The position numbers and the translations under genes were made by a program. A stretch of DNA of 9,712 bases from Bacteroidaceae bacterium (lineage in GTDB: Bacteria > Bacteroidota > Bacteroidia > Bacteroidales > Bacteroidaceae): positions 1 through 9,712 of the forward strand of contig CAADWS010000209.1 of assembly GCA_900752815.1 (NCBI GenBank). The letters run 5' to 3'. Positions 6,988-9,712 of this stretch are shown one piece after another. Below the pieces are notes generated by a model, which worked only from the letters and a program-made list of their open reading frames with translations, was not told where the DNA came from and made no database searches. Positions within the stretch are counted from its first letter, which is position 1, and every line of letters begins with the position of its first letter.

Positions 6988-7122
6988 TCTAAACGTATTA
7001 TGGATTTGACAGGAGATGTAATCTAAATAACCATACGAGAACAGGAAACGGCCAGTCTGAGCGAGCGTCAGTTTCCTCTCCGGCAGATACGCAACCCGTC
7101 CTCTCTCTACATCATTCGGGTG

Positions 7123-7154
7123 CAAAGATAGCGAAAGGCGAGCGCCGTGCCAAA
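7123..7154 (-). promoter_or_regulatory. near-perfect Bacteroidota promoter for the galactosidase
   Basis: On the minus strand TTTG (7154-7151) is followed after 20 nt by TATCTTTG (7130-7123), an exact fit to TTTG-N19-21-TAnnTTTG. Transcription would start near 7117, leaving a leader of about 130 nt before the GH110 ATG at 6987. Its position fixes that start codon, because longer in-frame starts would lie upstream of the promoter. Confidence 0.8.
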
Positions 7155-7185
7155 GCGAAAACGAAGTTTTCAGATGAGGCACGGC
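7144..7185. repeat. palindrome overlapping the -33 box
   Basis: GCCGTGCC (7144-7151) and GGCACGGC (7178-7185) are perfect 8-nt inverted arms. Inside them GAAAAC (7157-7162) and GTTTTC (7166-7171) pair around GAA, and unpaired internal loops separate the two stems. The left outer arm touches the promoter -33 TTTG at 7151-7154. It could be an operator, the terminator of comM transcription, or part of a dispersed intergenic element. Confidence 0.6.
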
Positions 7186-7221
7186 CGAGCCGCAGCCTTG
7201 AAAAATCACCCCGTCCGACAC

Positions 7222-7291
7222 TCAGTACTTTAGGAAAAACAGTCAGTACGATAGAAATTTCTGTCAGTACTTTAGAAAAAACACTCAGTAC
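7222..7291 (-). repeat. 21-bp tandem repeat array, array 2
   Basis: On the plus strand TCAGTAC recurs at 7222, 7243, 7264 and 7285, exactly 21 nt apart. Read on minus, the units begin GTACTGA(C/G)TG followed by an AT-rich half such as TTTTTCCTAAA; the second unit differs most. The first unit begins 20 nt after the comM stop. The remainder of the comM-GH110 gap (6988-7311) holds the palindrome, the promoter and a plain leader. Confidence 0.85.
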
Positions 7292-7311
7292 TTTTGTTTT
7301 CCGGCCTCCCT

Positions 7312-8850
7312 TTACTCGCCCCAGGCACCACGGTCGAGATTGCGGTAGCCCACCGCCTCGGCCACATGACGGGCCCCCACCTGCGCGGCGCCATCGAGGT
7401 CGGCAATGGTGCGTGCCACCTTCAGGATGCGCTCATAGGCGCGGGCCGAAAGGTCGAGCGCCCGCATGGCCCGCGACAGGCGGTCGGCCCCCTCGGCATC
7501 GGGGCGGGCAAACTCTTCCAGCTGACGGGCCGACATCTGGGCATTGCAGTGCACGCCCGGCAATTCGCGGAAACGCTCGCTCTGCACCGCCCGCGCCCGC
7601 ACCACCCGCTCGCGGATGGCGGCGCTGCTCTCGCCGGCCGGCGCCTGGGCCAGCTCCTCCAGCGGCACGGGCGTCACCTCCACCTGGAGGTCGATGCGGT
7701 CGAGCAGCGGACCGCTGATGCGGTTCATGTAGCGCTGTATCTGGCCCGGACTGCACACGCAGGCGTGCGTCGGGTGGTTGTAATACCCGCAGGGGCAGGG
7801 ATTCATCGAAGCCACCAGCATGAAGGAGCAAGGCAGCGTGGCCGTATATTTGGCCCGGGAGATGGTGATTTCGCGGTCCTCCAGCGGCTGCCGCAACGTT
7901 TCGAGAGCAGAACGGCTGAACTCGGGCAATTCGTCAAGGAAGAGGACGCCGTTGTGGGCCAGCGAGATTTCGCCGGGCTGGAAGTTGATGCCGCCGCCAA
8001 TGAGGGCCACGTCGCTGATGGTGTGGTGCGGACTGCGGAAAGGACGGCGGGCAATGAGCGACACGTCGCGCTCGAGCTTGCCGGCCACGGAATGAATCTG
8101 CGTCGTCTCCAGGCTCTCGGCCAGCGTCAGCTGGGGCAGGATGGAGGGCAGCCGCTTGGCCATCATGCTCTTGCCGCAACCGGGACTGCCGATAAGCAGG
8201 ATGTTGTGACCGCCGGCCGCGGCCACCTCGAAGGCGCGCTTCACGTTTTCCTGCCCCTTGACATCGGAAAAATCATAGGGGAAGGACGACTGCGCGGCAT
8301 AAAACTCCTCGCGCGTGTGCACCTCGGTGGGCTGCAGCACGGGCACGCCGTTGAGCAGGTCGGTCACATCGGTGAGCCGCTCCGCGCCATAGACCTTCAG
8401 GCGGTTGACCACAGCCGCCTCGCGCACATTGTCAACCGGCACCACCAGGCATTCGTAGCCCAGCTCACGGGCCTTGATGGCAATGGGCAGCGCCCCGCGC
8501 ACGGGCCGCAACGTCCCGTCGAGTCCCAGCTCGCCCACCAGCAGGCAGCGGTCCAGGCGGTCGGCCGGCACCAGTCCGCCCGCCGCCAGCAGCCCGACGG
8601 CCAGCGGCAGGTCGTAGCCCGAACCCTCCTTGCGCACATCGGCCGGAGCAAAGTTGACCGTGGTCTTCGACTGCCGCAGGCGGAAACCGGAATTGAGCAA
8701 CGCCCCTTCCACACGGGTGCGGCTCTCGCGCACGGCGCTGTCGGGGAGGCCCACCATGAAGAATTCGTTGCCGGGCACGGTGTTCACCTCAATATGCACA
8801 GGCAGCACGGTAAGGCCATTTACGGCCGCTGTATGAATCTTGACTAACAT
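7312..8850 (-). CDS. comM: YifB/ComM-type AAA+ ATPase (Mg-chelatase-like)
   Basis: The 512-residue product is a full-length YifB/ComM. In transformable bacteria ComM is a hexameric helicase that aids branch migration during integration of incoming DNA; in other species the role is less clear. Domains in order are an N-terminal Lon-protease-like ChlI part (about 18-145, starting MLVKIHTAAVNGL as usual), the AAA+ core (about 190-395) with Walker A GSPGCGKS (221-228), Walker B VLFLDE (302-307) and sensor-like SMNPCPCG, and a C-terminal helical part (about 400-505). Four cysteines, Cys352, Cys354, Cys364 and Cys366, form the family's likely zinc site. No key residue is missing. No promoter matching TAnnTTTG is seen in the 156 nt upstream. 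A hairpin at 8969-8997 separates it from the preceding gene. Confidence 0.96.
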   Translation of the reverse strand: MLVKIHTAAVNGLTVLPVHIEVNTVPGNEFFMVGLPDSAVRESRTRVEGALLNSGFRLRQSKTTVNFAPADVRKEGSGYDLPLAVGLLAAGGLVPADRLDRCLLVGELGLDGTLRPVRGALPIAIKARELGYECLVVPVDNVREAAVVNRLKVYGAERLTDVTDLLNGVPVLQPTEVHTREEFYAAQSSFPYDFSDVKGQENVKRAFEVAAAGGHNILLIGSPGCGKSMMAKRLPSILPQLTLAESLETTQIHSVAGKLERDVSLIARRPFRSPHHTISDVALIGGGINFQPGEISLAHNGVLFLDELPEFSRSALETLRQPLEDREITISRAKYTATLPCSFMLVASMNPCPCGYYNHPTHACVCSPGQIQRYMNRISGPLLDRIDLQVEVTPVPLEELAQAPAGESSAAIRERVVRARAVQSERFRELPGVHCNAQMSARQLEEFARPDAEGADRLSRAMRALDLSARAYERILKVARTIADLDGAAQVGARHVAEAVGYRNLDRGAWGE

Positions 8851-8968
8851 AACTGAAGAAATAGGCTAAAACAAGGGAAAACGGAACGGAAAACCGAAGG
8901 AAACGGGCCGGACGGCGGTTTTATCCCACGCCGGAACAACAAGGGAAAGGTTTATGGAGAAAGGGAAA

Positions 8969-8997
8969 GTGCCGGACGGCCCCAGCCGCACCGGCAC
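8969..8997 (-). terminator. terminator of the thioredoxin-fold gene
   Basis: Read on minus, GTGCCGG (8997-8991) pairs with CCGGCAC (8975-8969). Inside, CGGC pairs with GCCG around a 4-nt loop, with small internal mismatches. A pyrimidine-rich tract beginning CTTTCCCTTTC follows. It begins 9 nt beyond the stop of the gene ending at 9007. The T-tract is interrupted by C, so efficiency is uncertain. Confidence 0.55.
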
Positions 8998-9006
8998 ACC
9001 ACCCGT

Positions 9007-9712
9007 TTATTTTTTATCCAGCCAGTCGGCCAGCGTACGGTCGAGCGCATCCATCGGCACATCGCGCTTGATGATAATGCCTTTTTCGTCCACCAGCAGG
9101 TTGCCGGAAACATAGCGCACGCCCAGAGTGCGGGCCAGGGGCGAAGAAAATCCCCGTTCCTCGCATACGGAAGGACTCCTGAGGACCTGCTGCTTCAGAC
9201 GCACCTCGGTGGTGCGCTTCTCGTAGTCTATGGAAACCGTCAGAATCTGCAAACGGTTGATGTAATGACTTTCGTAATAAGCTATCCGCTTGACCAGATT
9301 GAAACTCTCACTGCTCCAGGGCGCCCAGAACACCACCAGCAAGGGTTTCCCCTCGAAATCGCTGCGGCGGATGGTGTCGCCCTTGAGGGTAACGGCCTCG
9401 AAATCGGGCAGCCGTGACCCTACAGCCGTACCCAGCTGCGAACGCAGCATGCCGTCCATCTCCTCGATGGCACGGTTGTCCGGCTGCGCCGCCCGCAACG
9501 TGTCGAGCAGGGGTTGCATGAGCACGGCATCGCGATTCTTCATCTGTCCGAAATAGCTCTTGAACACGGCCCAGGCCGACAGGCGCGCGGGATAATCGCG
9601 GATGAACTGGGCCGCAGCCATACTGAGTTCCTTGGCTGGTTTCCCGGCGTTTTCAATGCGGAACTTCGACAGCAGTTCGTTCTCCTCGCTGCCGGAAATG
9701 TCGACGCTCTTC
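9007..9712 (-). CDS. thioredoxin-fold (TlpA/AhpC-TSA-like) protein with lost CxxC, 5' partial
   Basis: The frame is open to the right edge, giving at least 234 residues; the start lies outside the window. An ATG at 9621 is internal, because the 30 codons before it (beginning KSVDISGSEENELL) read as protein and fit the helical linker seen before the thioredoxin domain in Bacteroidota TlpA/DUF4369 proteins. The thioredoxin domain starts at GSRLPDFEAVTLKGD and continues to FEGKPLLVVFWAPW, followed by SSES (9304-9315) where the family has CxxC. Later parts are ILTVSIDY, GVRYVSGNLLVDEKG with the cis-Pro region replaced by a Val-Ser turn, and a final helix. Without the two cysteines it cannot do disulfide exchange; one other Cys lies in SVCEERG. 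It is probably an envelope protein, but its signal peptide is not in view. Confidence 0.8.
   Translation of the reverse strand, partial: KSVDISGSEENELLSKFRIENAGKPAKELSMAAAQFIRDYPARLSAWAVFKSYFGQMKNRDAVLMQPLLDTLRAAQPDNRAIEEMDGMLRSQLGTAVGSRLPDFEAVTLKGDTIRRSDFEGKPLLVVFWAPWSSESFNLVKRIAYYESHYINRLQILTVSIDYEKRTTEVRLKQQVLRSPSVCEERGFSSPLARTLGVRYVSGNLLVDEKGIIIKRDVPMDALDRTLADWLDKK

Noticed and set aside
4570..7026. Very long plus-strand open frame of 818 codons covering the RbsD/FucU-like gene's end and most of the GH110 gene
   Set aside because: It is antisense to a well-recognised GH110 enzyme, crosses a gene and a terminator hairpin, and its translation has no domain. It results from the high GC content at third codon positions of the minus-strand gene.
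6988..7221. N-terminal extension of 78 codons on the galactosidase
   Set aside because: It would place the start upstream of the promoter at 7123-7154 and bury a clear lipoprotein signal beginning at 6987.
7222..7291. CRISPR array
   Set aside because: The units abut at 21 nt with no spacers and are partly degenerate, and no cas genes are present, so this is a simple tandem repeat.
7289..7296. TACTTTTG on the plus strand as a promoter -7 box
   Set aside because: There is no TTTG at the correct distance and no plus-strand gene downstream; it arises from the end of the repeat array.
7294..8847. Plus-strand open frame of 517 codons opposite comM
   Set aside because: It is the antisense shadow of a full-length, motif-complete comM; the translation is rich in His, Gln, Arg and Gly and matches no family.

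Overview
The window looks like chromosomal DNA of a GC-rich member of the Bacteroidota, probably order Bacteroidales. The evidence is four-fold. Gene starts lack Shine-Dalgarno sequences. Promoter-like sites fit the Bacteroidota -33 TTTG / -7 TAnnTTTG pattern, best seen upstream of the GH110 gene. The gene families (GH110 alpha-1,3-galactosidase lipoprotein, SIMPL protein, TlpA/DUF4369-type thioredoxin-fold protein) are common in gut Bacteroidales. Coding regions are strongly GC-rich in third positions, which produces very long open antisense frames that are shadows. No species can be named from sequence alone.

Layout, left to right. 1-247 is an AT-rich leader with a GC hairpin and a weak promoter candidate. 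248-979 (+) encodes an exported SIMPL/DUF541 protein, closed by a perfect 15-bp terminator hairpin. 1080-3844 (+) is a thiamin unit: promoter, TPP riboswitch, putative intrinsic terminator, then a SAM-dependent methyltransferase of unknown role, tenA and thiD. A degenerate 21-bp tandem repeat array lies between tenA and thiD. 3962-4450 and 4509-4988 (+) encode a GNAT acetyltransferase and a small RbsD/FucU-like protein. An 18-bp hairpin at 5028-5088 separates them from convergent minus-strand genes.

The minus strand carries three genes, read right to left: a thioredoxin-fold protein running off the right edge (9712-9007), comM/yifB (8850-7312), and a GH110 alpha-1,3-galactosidase (6987-5128). 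The comM-GH110 gap (6988-7311) holds a second 21-bp repeat array directly behind comM, then a large palindrome overlapping a near-perfect promoter for the galactosidase.

Functionally, the thiamin unit is the only obvious pathway. TenA salvages the pyrimidine (HMP) from thiamin breakdown products and ThiD phosphorylates it to HMP-PP, under TPP control. The methyltransferase placed first in this unit is the most interesting unexplained gene. The other genes look like independent housekeeping, export or glycan-degradation functions. Further points of note are the two 21-bp arrays, each placed just 3' of a gene in the same relative orientation, and the thioredoxin-fold protein whose CxxC motif has become SSES.
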